Assembly (NCBI GenBank): GCA_022494885.1
Contig: JAGVSM010001430.1
Location: 1-64,000 of the forward strand
DNA: 64,000 nt
Origin: Micrasema longulum
Lineage: Eukaryota > Arthropoda > Insecta > Trichoptera > Brachycentridae
Direction: 5' to 3'
In this document: positions 1 through 10,945 of the stretch, piece after piece
How the letters are laid out: each line of letters opens with the position of its first letter
Numbering within the stretch: the stretch's first letter is position 1
Notes under the pieces: model-generated
What the model saw: the letters and a program-made list of their open reading frames with translations, nothing else
Database searches by the model: none
What the model was told of the DNA's origin: nothing
Translations under genes and position numbers: made by a program

Positions 1-229
1 ATTGAACCAGTGAATAGAACGATTTTAGATTTGCAAACAGAAAAGGCGGCCTCCGTGTTGTACTAAAGCGATAATTGAAAGACTAAGTTTGTTTTAATCC
101 CAATTAATTATACCATTTTATCTGGGAAATTCTTATTGATAAACAAAAATTATAACTACCTAATCAATAACCTAAATAATTTGTCCCTTACACCACGTGA
201 GCCAAGCCGCGGGTAGAATAAAATTATTC

Positions 230-686
230 TACACGGTTTTTTAGGACCAGACCGCGAAACTTCATATGAACAATCCTCATAGTTAGCTTTAAAAAAAATC
301 CTACAAAAAAATCATCCATACAAAAACACATTTTTAAAAAAAATAATAAAAATTATTATCTCAAAATGGATAAATCTTCAATTTTTCGGACTTGCATCCC
401 TTCCGCAAACCACTAACCCTCCCATACAAAAAAAATAGATCAAAATGTATTTGACCAATGAACCGATACGCACCAGACGAGGACAAGGGAAGCGGTTGGG
501 TAGAAGAGGGATAGGGATTTGTGGAGGAACTGCTAGTCTGAGAAATAAAGTATTTACTCCATTTTGAGACTGTAAAAAAAAACTAAACAAATCAACTTTT
601 TTTTTTAAATCCAAAGGATTTTTTTAAAGCTTACCATGAGGAATGTTCCTTAGAAGGTTCGTGGTCTGGCCTTGAAAAACCGTGTA
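230..686. mobile_element. MITE with about 75-bp inverted arms and TA duplication
   Basis: A non-autonomous DNA element. The left arm (232 to about 303) begins CACGGTTTTT and is the imperfect reverse complement of the right arm (about 622 to 684), which ends AAAAACCGTG. Shared inner words include ACCAGACC and TTCCTCATGGTAAGC-type sequence. Both ends are followed by TA (230-231 and 685-686), as expected for Tc1/mariner-type insertion. The core has no credible reading frame. A Tc1/mariner origin is an inference from the TA duplication; an autonomous partner is not seen here. Confidence 0.7.
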
Positions 687-1320
687 TAAACTAGGAATTG
701 AATAAAAAAAAGGAAATACTAATTTATTTGTTATGGTTTGCATATTTTACTAGTGTAGGTTTATATTTGAACGAAATAAACCTATGATTTTAGAGTTCTA
801 AGGTTTGCAGTGTTTCAATTTTTTTTTGCACAACTTAAAAAAGTTGGTTCAATCTTGTTGTGCGACGAGGGACTCGAAAGTAAATCCTTTCAAGGAACTG
901 GGGACTTTTCAGGCGTATTATATGTTAAAGTTAAGGTTTAGCAATATTATGAAATAATCGAATAGAGACGGAACTTTTTCTTTGAAACCACTATTATTTT
1001 CCAATTGAAGTTTGCATCGGCGCAATATACGGTATAAGAATCAAATTTCAATATAAGTTAAGTTTGTGGTTTTATTGGATAAACGGGTACAAACAATAAA
1101 TTCCCAGTACATAAACTCGTTCGTACTGAAAAGACAAGTAGCAGAAAATCCAATAAGAGACCCGCCCTTAGGAGCGCACCACTTCAGGAATGTTCAGAAT
1201 AGAACAGGGTGCGCCATGAAGCCTTACCTTCTAATTAAACAAAAAACAGTAATTATATCTTTATTGGGCATTTAAAAAAAGCACATTTGCATACCACAAA
1301 ATAATATAATACGAAATATA
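687..1320. other. unassigned AT-rich DNA
   Basis: No gene, RNA or repeat family was recognised. Short open frames here show no family motif. Confidence 0.5.
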
Positions 1321-1466
1321 ATTATTTTTATTATTTATTTATTCATTTATTCATACACACATATTACCAAAAAAAATAATAAAGTATCCCAAACTCTATG
1401 AGGTCAAGGGTCCAGTGTTGAGTTAGGAAACAAGATAATGGAAAGTGGAAGCACGTACATAATGAC
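1321..1466 (-). mobile_element. 3' end of retroelement family X (outer part of a nest)
   Basis: This segment matches 21690-21835 (same orientation) and, reversed, 45728-45835. Shared words include TATCCCAAACTCT, AAGGGTCC and GGAAAGTGGA. The element continues at 2346 after an interrupting RTE-like insertion. Its T-rich left end would be the A-rich tail of a minus-strand non-LTR element. Confidence 0.6.
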
Positions 1467-1548
1467 AACAACAACAACAAACTATCACGCCGTTTCCCCG
1501 TAAGCATAGGCAGAGAGGATAGAACGCCACATCTCGCTTCTTCTATAT

Positions 1549-1726
1549 TATTTTTTGCTTTATTTATTTTTTGCACCACAACAGGCCAGGAGGCCCAACG
1601 GTGAATTATATCACAGAACACCCAGGCTTGAGAAAAATCACTTTTTTTGGTGTTCTCACCGGAAATTGAACCCGGAACCATTCGTGTATGAGTCAAGCGT
1701 CTTGACCACTACATCACGGAGGCCGT
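1549..1726 (-). mobile_element. tRNA-derived SINE, family C
   Basis: On the minus strand the head reads GGCCTCCGTGATGTAGTGG and then TCAAGACGC, a good pol III A box. About 35 bases on comes GGGTTCAATTTCC, a B box. The body runs to GGCCTCCTGGCCTG and an A-rich tail. It splits the RTE-like coding frame between the CM and NIEEAR residues, so it is a later insertion. A tail-only copy is at 21560-21655. Confidence 0.75.
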
Positions 1727-1794
1727 CATGCATATTCTCATGCACGCGCGCCAATTATTCCGACTTTCGACATGTGAGGGCATTGAAAGTCAAG

Positions 1795-2180
1795 ATAGCA
1801 AACTCCCGCTTTGGTGTTTTCGGGAAACATAACAAAAACTGCTACACTCATGCCAAAGAGAGTCTTTATGTTATAAATGTTAACTTTATTGAACTAAAAC
1901 TTTAAGATACTAATTAATTAGCTTTAATAAAAACATGAATTCAAAACCTTTCTCAATTTTTGTATGGCACAGCCATTTTGAAAATTTTAATCTCAAGCCT
2001 GTCATTGGTCGAATTAAATGGCTGGTGGGTATTGCTATGTTTGCTTCCAAACACTATTTTCAAACCATCAAAAGTATGATTTTAAACTACATTTGCAACT
2101 CAACTCATGACTTTTTTAAAAATAAAGTTGATAAACTACAGAATGACATCATGACAAAAAAAAATTTTTTTTGGGGGTTG
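1795..2180. other. unidentified insert inside the RTE fragment
   Basis: The RTE-like reading is lost across this AT-rich stretch and resumes on both sides, so it is probably an insertion. A 148-codon plus-strand frame (1935-2381) crosses it but runs antisense into the RTE, so it is not credible as a gene. No family was recognised. Confidence 0.4.
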
Positions 2181-2345
2181 CTATCTCTGTATTTGTTGAA
2201 TTTGGTAAGACCATGTCTTTCTCGGTCTTCCTTTATTTCTGCATCAATCAACATTCGCATTGAAAATATTCTTAGCCATTGTATCGCTGTCCATTCGCTC
2301 TACATGTCCAAACCAGCACAGATCTCATTTCTCGATTTTGATAAA

Positions 2346-2650
2346 AATTCAATATATTACATAAACATACAAATATTTTAAAGGAACAACACGCTCAATA
2401 GTATATAAATCTATGCAATATCTGGCAGCAGTCTCCGGCAATGATCTCTTTCCTTTAACAAAATCCAAACCTGTTCACTTTTCCTGAAAATGGCTTTCGT
2501 TTTAAAGAACTTAATATGTTCATCCAGAACATTGGACCCTCTTGGGGCCTCAAAAGAAAAATTCCTCTGAGCAAACGTCATTTAAATTACAGGAAAACCT
2601 CGTACGAGCATGCTGATGGGATCTACTCTTGTACATATATCCATTAGAAA
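2346..2650 (-). mobile_element. retroelement family X, remainder beyond the nested RTE
   Basis: This matches 21895-21965 (same strand) and 45480-45690 (opposite strand), for example ACACGCTCAATAGTAT against ACACGCTTAATAGTAT. The minus-strand frames give QEGPMFWMNILSS and KGKRSLPETAARYCI, resembling the 45458-45640 frame. The product is unknown, but the position just before a 3' UTR and A-rich tail suggests a LINE C-terminus. Confidence 0.55.
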
Positions 2651-2811
2651 AAATAGTCGTTTAGTATCCCTCACAGTATAATGTTTATTTTCCAATCTTA
2701 AATTTTTTTTTAAATAATTAATATAATTATCTCTGCTCTTATTATATCGAAGTATGTAGTAAAATAAATACTGATTTTTTTGTATTTTTTTTTTTATGTA
2801 TTTTTAAAAAT

Positions 2812-2960
2812 ATTTACGTTTTTATAATTAACCCCAATATTAAGATTTTGGGGGCATTTATAACTAGTTGTAAATAACTTACTATTGGAAAATAGGAATC
2901 AACCTTGGACCTCTGATCCGTGAGTTGTTTACACTGAGCGCGTGACCACAATCCGATGCC
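2812..2960 (-). mobile_element. tRNA-derived SINE, family A
   Basis: The minus strand carries a GGATTGTGGTCACGCG head, an eroded B box (GGTTGATTCC) and the family A body TAGTAAGTTATTTACAACT. It belongs with the copies at 18331, 59497 and 62090. Confidence 0.75.
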
Positions 2961-2964
2961 GTTA

Positions 2965-3786
2965 AACTTATATTTGTTATGACTTAATTTCCCTTTGTTC
3001 GGAAATATTACCTCACACATGTTTTATTTTTAAATAAACAACTCTTACATTTTAATGTATTAAAATAAAATAAAAAAAACAGAAATAAATTATAAGACAA
3101 AAATAATATTTAAAAAATATTTGTAATACAAATTTATTTACATTTATGCGAGACTAGTTTTAACTCCGTGTGACCAAAGTCGAGTGTTAAGATGGGACGC
3201 GTAATATACATCAACAATTTGGCACAAAAGTAGTATTTTCAAAACAAGAACATTGTCAAAAAGTAACACATGACACATCAATGTTATCATCAAGAAGTTT
3301 CGAACTCAAATCCTCCCCTTCTGGCAAATCCAGTCCTAAAGCCCTATCTTGAAAATAGATTTTGTAATTGAGAACTTGAAACGGTCTTTTAAAATATTAA
3401 ACACTCCAAGTTTCATGAAAAAGAGGCGCCTTTGAGCAAAAATCGTGCAGGTTTTGGGTATAAAATAATCCGTATCCTGGATATACCCGTACAAACAACT
3501 TGCTGAGTCATTTCTTCATTGTTCGACCAGAAGTGAGTCAACGCTTATTTTAGGTAAAATTTCCTCAAATCCATAATTTTAAGTATTTACCTTATGATGT
3601 TTAATAATTGACTACATATTTTAACATTAAATTTAACACTCTTATAATTCTGCGCGCGTACACAAAAAAAGAAGACTGCCAATAAAAAAAAATAAAAAGC
3701 TAAAATTTATTTCGGATCCAGCCATTTTGTAGTTGTCAACTCCATCTTTTCATTCTGAATCTGCGCGCACGTACCCCGAGTAATGT
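2965..3786. other. unassigned AT-rich DNA
   Basis: Nothing recognisable beyond poly-A/T runs. Confidence 0.45.
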
Positions 3787-4412
3787 GTGCATATTGCATA
3801 TTCATTGCGTTATGACTTATTGCTCATGCTAACAGATAATTTTTTTGATGGATTCATGTTATACAGACTTAAAAATCACATTCTATCACTTCTTTACAAT
3901 ATTTTAAATAATTCCACTTCGCCTGTTTATCTGAGAGAGCTCTTCCAACCTTTACCACATCATGGGCTAACTCTTCGTTTTAGTAGCGAGAGAACCCTAT
4001 TAATACCCATTCACCAGTCTATTTTTTGCCTCTTCTTTCATTTTATGAAATAATCTACCCATTAATGTCAAAGACGCCTCTTCTTTATTCATATTCAAAT
4101 GACGTATGAAATCTCCCTTCCTGAATATTTATGTTCTTCCTTTTTCCTCCCGCTTTCCTTTCCTCTTTACCCCCACTTTTCTTCATAGTGTAGTGTAGAT
4201 ATTCAATTAATTTTTACTTTTTTAAAAATTTACATTTTCATCAATATTTTGTTCCATAGTGAAATTATTAATAAACCAAAAATATGTTCATATACCACTG
4301 ATTTTCTCAAATCGAACGGTTTGTGTAAGTAGGAAAAAATAGCCTCAAGGTTTGCCCTTATGCATAGGTATGTAAACTGCAAACTGTAAGTAGTGTTTAA
4401 ATAAATAAATCA
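3787..4412 (+). mobile_element. non-LTR retrotransposon, C-terminus and 3' UTR
   Basis: The frame at 3787-4053 reads HHGLTLRFSSERTLLIPI and then SIFCLFFHF, a LINE C-terminal style. The usual WNSLP block that should follow is frameshifted. The 3' UTR (about 4050-4412) is repeated at 24235-24600, with shared CTCAAACTGAACGGTTT-like sequence, and ends GTTAAATAAATAAAT. A shorter copy of the end is at 32905-32970. Confidence 0.65.
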
Positions 4413-4885
4413 TAATCTGTACTGCTCAATAATTTTAAATAAAAAATATAGAATTTTATACCGCTTCGTTCTTATCCACGGAGTACAGTGTATCTTGGTC
4501 GCCCAATAGAAAGATTCTAGTGCCATGAGCTAAGTCTCTCACAGTTTGGCCCAATAATAGTAATTGGTGCTTGAAACTCCTACCCTTGTTTTAGTCGAGT
4601 GTGAAAGAAGGGTAGCTAGAACTGCTACCAGCTCAAGAGCTAGAAGAATGTGTGACTTTGACCGTTTCATTAGAGGAATTATATGAAAGACTCCCGAACG
4701 TGAAAACAGTTCTTAGATATTTATTGGCTATGCAATTTGTTGCGTATGTTAATTATATAATAAATAAAGAACGGACTCAGTATTGATGTAGACTTTTTTA
4801 ACTGCACGTTGCATTTGTACAGAAAATTTCTTCATGGGGTCGATTATTTGGGATAGTTGCTGAATGTACATCTTGAGTGGTTTAT
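4413..4885. other. unassigned sequence
   Basis: Somewhat less AT-rich around 4470-4700. No gene or repeat was recognised. Confidence 0.4.
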
Positions 4886-5222
4886 GCTATGTATATGTGC
4901 CACATGTAATGTATATGTTTGTGTATGTTTTATATGTGCGTTCATGTGTGTGCGTGGATGGCTCGGAGTGTACATTCGGTATTTTTATTTATTTTAATTT
5001 ATTACCTCCATGGAAAACGCAAATGTCAACAATTATCCTTTTCTCACTTAAAATTCTTATTTATTTTTTATTTTTTGTCACATTTAATGTTTATATCTTT
5101 TTAATTTATGAAAACTTAATTGGTCTTTTTATGTTAAAAAATGGTTGTTCTTAGTACTTATTTTGTATGACTGTATGTTTTCTAAATAAAATAAATAAAA
5201 ATAAATAAAATAAATAAATTAA
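4886..5222 (+). repeat. TG-rich tract and (AAAT)n-tailed retroposon end
   Basis: A degenerate TGTR tract (about 4890-4960) is followed by AT-rich sequence ending in CTAAATAAAATAAATAAA and more of the same (5181-5222). That is the form of a LINE 3' UTR and tail. The 96-codon frame inside is low complexity and not credible. Confidence 0.5.
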
Positions 5223-5344
5223 ATGAAAATAAATGCAATGCAACTGTTCATCAAACTCAAACAAATTATCACCTGCCAAAAAAGGATAAAATGACTCAAC
5301 TGAGTTTTTGAACTTTTTGTGGACTTACCCCAAGATTTTAATTT

Positions 5345-5690
5345 ATTTCAACAGAGAGGGAAAACATTATTGAGATAGGAATATGGACGTCTAGGTATTA
5401 ACAGGGCTTACGACCTGTCATTGCTTGTTTAAGCGGCCACTTGACTTACTGTGTAACATGTTTGAACATCCATATTTCCTCAACTCTTCTATTTGTTGAC
5501 TTTTGTGAAGCAAAACAGCTGAAATCTTTATTATGTGAGTGATATTCATCCGACTCAACCAAATTACATTTTTTTGTAAGTTTGAATCGTCGTTGGCTTG
5601 AATTGCACTTGCGATGATCACAATAATGCTGAGGAAATCTCATAGCAAAACAATATTGCAAGTTCATTCACACGCAGTTTTTTTTTTTGA
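5345..5690. repeat. foldback family, single arm
   Basis: This copy carries the family words GTCTAGGTATTAACAGGGCT, GACCTGTCATTG and TTTGAACATCCATATTTCC. It then reads through a GTGAGTGATATTCATCCG block. Compare 24640-24870 and 25660-25860. No coding sequence. Confidence 0.7.
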
Positions 5691-6589
5691 AGGCGCGATG
5701 TACTTGACTCGACCGGAACATCGGCACCGCCTATCGGCCGAGATCGCAACCACACACATTTGATTGAGGATGACAACCCGATATGTTGGCATGGTGTCTG
5801 TTTTCTTACCATTTTCTGACAAGTGCAACACTGTCATTGATTTGCGAGTTTGGATTTTAAAGATTAAAACAGTGTAAACAGTGTACAGTGTAAAATAATT
5901 GCAAATATTAGAAAAAAATATTTGCTGTAAATATTCGTCGGAGTTTTGTTTAAAAAAGCAAGTAGATTTTAAAGACTAATGCTCCTTTGAAAGTTCTTTT
6001 AAGACCACCCTCTTTTTCATACTCTTCTTGTTTCATCTAATAATAAGACGAAATTCAAATTTACGGCAAATTATCTCTAATTTTGGTACAATTACGAAAT
6101 CATTGAACATAAATTTATACAAAAACAACCATTCTAACGTGCGTCGTTTGCTTTTCAATTAATATGACTTGTTTTCTTTTGGAGCAAGCTTATTATTACC
6201 GCTTATTACTATTTTGTTCAATAATATTATTTATAATTTAACCCGGATGGTGCAAATTTACAGAACTGTCAAGACAGTAGAAATATTTTTTTGAACAGTA
6301 GATTTTAATTTTTTTTATTGAAACATTTAAAAATCATTATTGCTACATTACACAATTTTTATTTTGACAGAACAAATATAAATAAAAAATACTTTTCAAA
6401 CCCATGTTTGTGGAGTTTATGTACATTTAAATAATATTTATGTTCATATAACTGTTATTACTTTCTGAGTATACCATTCTTATTATGCCATTATACCTAG
6501 GCGTGACTTTATACCAGGTTCATAAGTAAGGCTCTTATTTCATTAAGTAAAACTCGTTTATTCCTGTAATTATATAAACTTATGATTCA
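5691..6589. other. unassigned sequence
   Basis: The first 100 bases are slightly GC-richer (CGGCACCGCCTATCGGCCGA). The remainder is AT-rich and unrecognised. Confidence 0.4.
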
Positions 6590-6690
6590 CAAGCACTGCT
6601 TGCACTTATATATTGCTGAAATTTCCCTAATCACGAAAAAACCCGATCACTGATAAAAATTATAAATAGAAGTGGAATAAAACTATAAAC
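6590..6690 (+). mobile_element. PLE terminal remnant, family 4 (decayed hammerhead)
   Basis: AAACCCGATCACTGATAAAA followed by GTGGAATAAAACTATAAAC matches the right arm of the inverted pair at 27287-27360. The hammerhead-like part (6616-6652) has lost most of its core. Confidence 0.55.
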
Positions 6691-7610
6691 ATATTTTGGT
6701 TTGGTGGTTTGATGTAATAATGACATGAAATATTGGTTAAAACAATTTATTTTTAACAATGTATATTTTTTTTACAAAAACACTACCAAATTGTCAGACT
6801 TTTGGGCCTGAAAATCGTGTGCTCACAGTTTACATTTTGCCCCTATAAACACATACCAAGAAGTATCAACACAATTATTTTTAAATAAATGGCATGTTTG
6901 TTTGTTGATTTAAATGAACGATATTTTTAATGTGTACAAATTTTTGTGCACAATGACTTTATTAAATCCCCTAGGAAGTTAAAGGGAGTAGTTAATTAAA
7001 ACAGACATGGACAACATTTTCATTTTTATCCACCAACGACAGGTCATAAGTCATATAAATGCCTAGACTTCCAAAATGTTATGCATTTCTCTTCTTATAT
7101 ACTAATCATATGTTTATATGTTCTTACTTACATTTTTAAAGTTTTTTTGTAAGCCTGGTAGCTGTTACAGAAACCTTTTAATATTTACGTCAGCATTGAA
7201 TGAAAATGTATTTGAGGAGAAAGCCTATGTATTTTATATCTCCTTCCGCGGGATATGAAAAGTTATGGGTAAATAACACTTTTGTGTAAATAGAAAGCTC
7301 TTATTTACGTATGAAAATGAAAAATGTTTCTGTGTGCTTTGGTGGAGAGTAAAAATGTTGACTAAGCTTTAGTAAATACGTAAAAATTTCACCTTGGTAT
7401 TTATCATCATTACTGAAAGTTTCTTCAAGTTTAAGGCTCTAACTAAAGCCAAATCACGAGGATTTTTTCTACCCCTATAACTGTTAATAAATCTTTTTGT
7501 TTTCTACCCCTAATCAAATGAAAGTGTGCGTTACAAAAAATCCTTAAAAAAATATTGATCTTGTTCTTTTATAAAATATATCAGGCAAGAGTAAAAAATA
7601 ATAAATATAT
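6691..7610. other. unassigned AT-rich DNA
   Basis: No feature was recognised. Confidence 0.4.
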
Positions 7611-7720
7611 AAACTCGGTTGCCGATTTTCAATAGTGAGTTATTTGACACTGAAAATGGCTAGAAATTTTTTTATATATGTGTAAATTATAAGAACGCAA
7701 ATGTTAATTTTAAAAAAAAG
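7611..7720 (+). mobile_element. SINE family A, tRNA head missing
   Basis: ATAGTGAGTTATTTGACACT and then TAAATTATAAGAACGCAAATG match the body and tail of the full copy at 18331-18520. The A/B-box head is absent, so this is a 5'-truncated copy. Confidence 0.7.
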
Positions 7721-7904
7721 TAAAAAAAGAGAAAATGGGCCAAAAATACGAATTTTTTAAGTAAAATTATATATGTAACACAATACGAAATAAAATTATG
7801 TTACTCCCTTTCAAAGTTAGAAATAATACAATTGCCATGTTAAAACATGTATAGGAAAATGTTTTAAGCATCAGATTTTGAGGATTTTGAGGTGCATTCC
7901 ATGA

Positions 7905-8470
7905 TCAATACCTATGTTGTATAGTATTTGTAGCCCTTGTTCTGGGGCAACGGTTTGTGGGCATATAATATTTACTTGTCATCTCTAAACAGGACCATTA
8001 ACCCGGCTCCTGGAGGACTGAGTAACTTTCTCAGTTCTTACAGGAGTAATTCTCCTTCAACGCGTCCACGTTGCGGGGGCGGGCACCTTTCACTTCAGTA
8101 GACCGACGTGCTTAGGCGACTAAGTTTTGTTGAGGACCCAGTATTGCGAGGTATAATGCGATCCCTTGCCTTGGGCTATGGGTAAAGACCTCAACGCCTG
8201 TGATGGCGAAAATAAAGCGTATGAGTATGGCAAAACAGGCGGAAAAGGCACTAATCTTCCCTCAGGCTGGGGGCTGTTGGAAGATAGCGGCGTCGGACAG
8301 GACATTATGTTGACGATGGTAGCAGAGAAATAATATTCAACGGTGGTATCCGAAGCCCCAGTTAGCAAGAAGGGTTACTGTCTTGGCGTCAGGCGGCAAC
8401 CGGCCGTAAAGTAGAAACCAAACAACAAATCACCTTGTCTGACGTGTAGACTAAGAACTTGGAAGTCTGA
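7905..8470 (+). mobile_element. GC-richer RTE-like 5' leader
   Basis: This block is clearly GC-richer than its surroundings (for example GCGGGGGCGGGCACC and TGATGGCGAAAATAAAGCG). It ends near ACGTGTAGACTAAGAACTTG, which resembles the start of an endonuclease reading frame in insect RTE-like LINEs. The 82-codon minus-strand frame is antisense noise. The assignment is a recalled resemblance, not a search result. It stops abruptly at a SINE B copy, so it is truncated. Confidence 0.5.
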
Positions 8471-8499
8471 CCTTAAGTAAATGAGAGCTAGAAGGAAGA

Positions 8500-8692
8500 A
8501 AAAGTTTGTAAACCTGCCATTCTTAAGGTCCTAAGTTCAATTCCTGGCATACTGGTGTTAAAAGTTGTACTTTACAACAACCTTACCTTCCATGTTAAAA
8601 AAACGTTCTTGATATGCTTCAATCGAAGTGCTAATGCCGTGCCCTGTGCACCATAAGTTTTGGATAGGGAAATGATAATGAAATATCTTTTT
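8500..8692 (+). mobile_element. tRNA-derived SINE, family B
   Basis: The A-box region is eroded. The B box is TAAGTTCAATTCCTGGC. The family B tail reads CCCTGTGCACCATAAG and then GGGAAATGATAATGAAAT. It shares its layout with the copy at 12684-12945. Confidence 0.7.
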
Positions 8693-9234
8693 TGTAAAAT
8701 TTATTTACATGTCAGAAGTTTATAATTCAGCGCGGTTTTTTTTTCCGTATAGGCGCAGTATCTAAAAAGTTTAATCAATGTTATAGTTCACTAAAATAAA
8801 CAAAAATTCAATAAAAAAATTCTTTACTTTAGTAATTAAAAGTTACAGTACGATGGGTTGGACGAGACATTTAATACACTTCGTTTCAAAACGAAAATAT
8901 AAGTCATGCCGTGAAAATGAAAATGTTGTTTCGCCCGTATAATTCCGCGTTATTTATCGATATTAAAACACGAAGGTTGAACGCCAAATACATTTGTTGT
9001 AATATGGAACCAGCGGTACAAGTTTATTGAAGTCTGCGGAGTAATAATTTAAAAGCTTAAAGCGTCTGTTGAGTTTTCACGGGAAAACAATGTGAAAATA
9101 GGAAATAATTACTGCAATTTCATTTCCGTTTTAAAATTATATGGAGAACACCACAGCCTCCAAAAGTAAACAGATATAAAAAGCTAAGATTATTGGGAAC
9201 AAAACATGTTTTTTTTTAATCTTCTTTTTTTGTT
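8693..9234. other. unassigned sequence
   Basis: No feature was recognised. Confidence 0.4.
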
Positions 9235-9480
9235 TCAGCTTTGTTCTCCTCACTGCTGAATAAAAGCTTTTTCCAAACGTCTCCATTTCTCCCTATCACC
9301 CGTTTTTATCATTCAGGTTTTACCGGCTATTGAGGCAATGTCATCGACCCGTTTTTTGTGTTCCTCCAACACTTCTTTCATTTGCCAACGGTCTCCACTT
9401 TATTATTATGTGTGTCCACCTGCAATAATTTTGCCTCGCCAAGTATCCGGCTCACTGTTATTTTAATTTTGCTGCAATCC
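9235..9480 (-). mobile_element. LINE C-terminal fragment
   Basis: Minus-strand frames give IAGKT and then DREKWRRLEKAFIQQ, the closing block of LINE proteins of the type GRPTKRWxDD to DRxxWRxLEEAYxQQW. A frameshift separates the two parts. It abuts a foldback copy at about 9535. Confidence 0.65.
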
Positions 9481-9534
9481 ATAAAACCACTTCGATTCGG
9501 CGACTTATTTCTTCATTTCTTAATCTTCTCTAAA

Positions 9535-9845
9535 AGAGCTGAAACCTTTATCATGCGAGTGAAATTCATCCGGCTGAACCAATTCACCTACTAGGCAACG
9601 CCTGAAAATCTTTTTTTTCAATGTTTATCCTTCTTTTTGTTCCAGTGAGTTAATTCAAGAACGTTTTGAGTATGTCCAAATGTTTGCAGACTGATATCCG
9701 AATCTCACCTACATGGTTTCAGCTCTTTTACTTCACAAAAGTCAACAGATGGAAGAGTTGAGGAAATGTGGATGTCAAAATATAGGCAGAATGTTAAATG
9801 TTACACAGTGTGTAAAGTGGCAACAATTTTTTTTTCTCTTTCTTA
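9535..9845. repeat. foldback family copy with both arm pieces
   Basis: CTGAAACCTTTATCATGCGA at 9539 runs to the family end word TTTTGAGTATGTCCAAATG (about 9663-9682). Then the reverse-oriented TCAACAGATGGAAGAGTTGA and TGTTACACAGTGTGTAAAGT follow. The same words appear inverted in other copies, showing the inverted-repeat design. Confidence 0.7.
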
Positions 9846-9894
9846 TATTACACAAAAATATTATGCCTGCTATTTAATATAGGAGCAAAAATTC

Positions 9895-10232
9895 ATGAAC
9901 ATTTAAAAAAAAAATAGATTGTACATCTCCCTTCCCCTTTTTATCCTCTCTTCAAGCATCCTTGTCCAAATCCCGCCCAATTTACAATAACTTACTGTTT
10001 TTTTAAAAAAAAAAAAAATATAATTCTTTGATTGTTGAAAAATATTTTCTAGTACATGTAAATAAACTTATATGTATTTATTTAATATGTAATATAGTTT
10101 ATTTACTAACTTTGAATACTTTGTGGAAATATGTTATTAGTTCTGAGTTTATACACTTTATCTGCTTGTTTACTATAAATATCTATGTACAACTGTTGAT
10201 TTCCTAAATAAAATAAAATTAATTAATTAATA
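9895..10232 (+). mobile_element. LINE 3' UTR and A-rich tail
   Basis: GTTCTGAGTTTATACA and GATTTCCTAAATAAAATAAA match 52035-52115. Both end in AAATAAAATAAAAT-type tails. This is a truncated non-LTR 3' end of unknown parent. Confidence 0.6.
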
Positions 10233-10429
10233 ATCATGAACAGGCCATGCCTTTGTGGGATTTTTTAAATACGATTTTTACTCTTAATGTGTATTTCGCT
10301 AATATGTATTTCATTATTATGTTATTATTATATTTTTTAATTTATGTTTTTCCTTTTATGTATTTTGTAAAGAAAACTAAAAAATTAAAATAAAAATATT
10401 ATTTTATTAATTTTTAAAAATCACCTATG

Positions 10430-10945
10430 ACAGGTCATTAGCCCTGTAAATGCCTAGACTTCCGTATTCCCTTCTCAAAAATGTTTTCCTTCTCTGTTTG
10501 GACCAACGTTCGACCTAATCTATACCTATCTACACGTACTTTTAATTTCCTAGCGTACTCCATGTAACAATAATTCTACGTGTGAGTGCTAGAAAAAACA
10601 TTATATTATTAGTACACAAATAACATCAACCGAGGAACATGCTTTCCTTTCTACAAACGAGCTGTGTCAGCGTCCTTTTAAAGTGCCAGCTCCCTACAAG
10701 CTTCACCAGCCAGGTTCCAGCACTCATTACGTCTCTTCATCAGCAGGTTAGTGGAGTTGCGCAACCTTTCTTCCTAACAATACAGTCCACTTAAAAATCT
10801 TCCTCCTGCCAGAATAAGGCATTCTTCACACCTCGTCTACTGCTCAACACTCTGTGTTGCAACAAATTTAGATCTAAATAACTCCCTGGGGAGGATATCC
10901 AGCCTGTCTGAAAATATTTGGACACACTAAACATATTGTTTTGTT
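10430..10945. repeat. foldback family copy, split by GC-richer insert
   Basis: 10437-10505 and 10865-10940 hold family sequence (ATGACAGGTCATTAGCCCTG, then GGACACACTAAACATATTGT at the end). Between them, about 10510-10860 is GC-richer and unrecognised, with no long frame. It could be an insert or a less familiar internal part of the element. Confidence 0.55.

Larger units (their letters stand above)
1465..2345 (-). mobile_element. RTE-like LINE, C-terminal end and (TTG)n tail, broken
   Basis: Read on the minus strand, 2345-2180 encodes a degenerate RWFGHVERMD-type segment and RGRPRKTW-like sequence. About 1795-1730 gives NNWRACM. About 1550-1490 gives NIEEARCGVLSSLPM, the usual closing block of this LINE family. 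The element ends in a (TTG)n tail, seen as CAA repeats at 1465-1480. It is interrupted by a SINE (1549-1726) and by unidentified DNA (about 1795-2180). It lies inside family X, whose sequence resumes at 2346. Frameshifts and stops make it dead. Assignment to the RTE clade is by recalled resemblance and is less certain than assignment to non-LTR retrotransposons. Confidence 0.75.

Noticed and set aside
1935..2381. 148-codon plus-strand open frame, the longest listed
   Set aside because: It runs through an unidentified insert and then antisense through an RTE-like fragment; no domain.
4864..5154. 96-codon frame rich in Val, Tyr, Cys and Phe
   Set aside because: It is driven by a TG-rich repeat and AT-rich sequence, within a retroposon-like 3' end.
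8120..8368. 82-codon minus-strand open frame
   Set aside because: It is antisense to the GC-richer RTE-like leader and has no protein motif.
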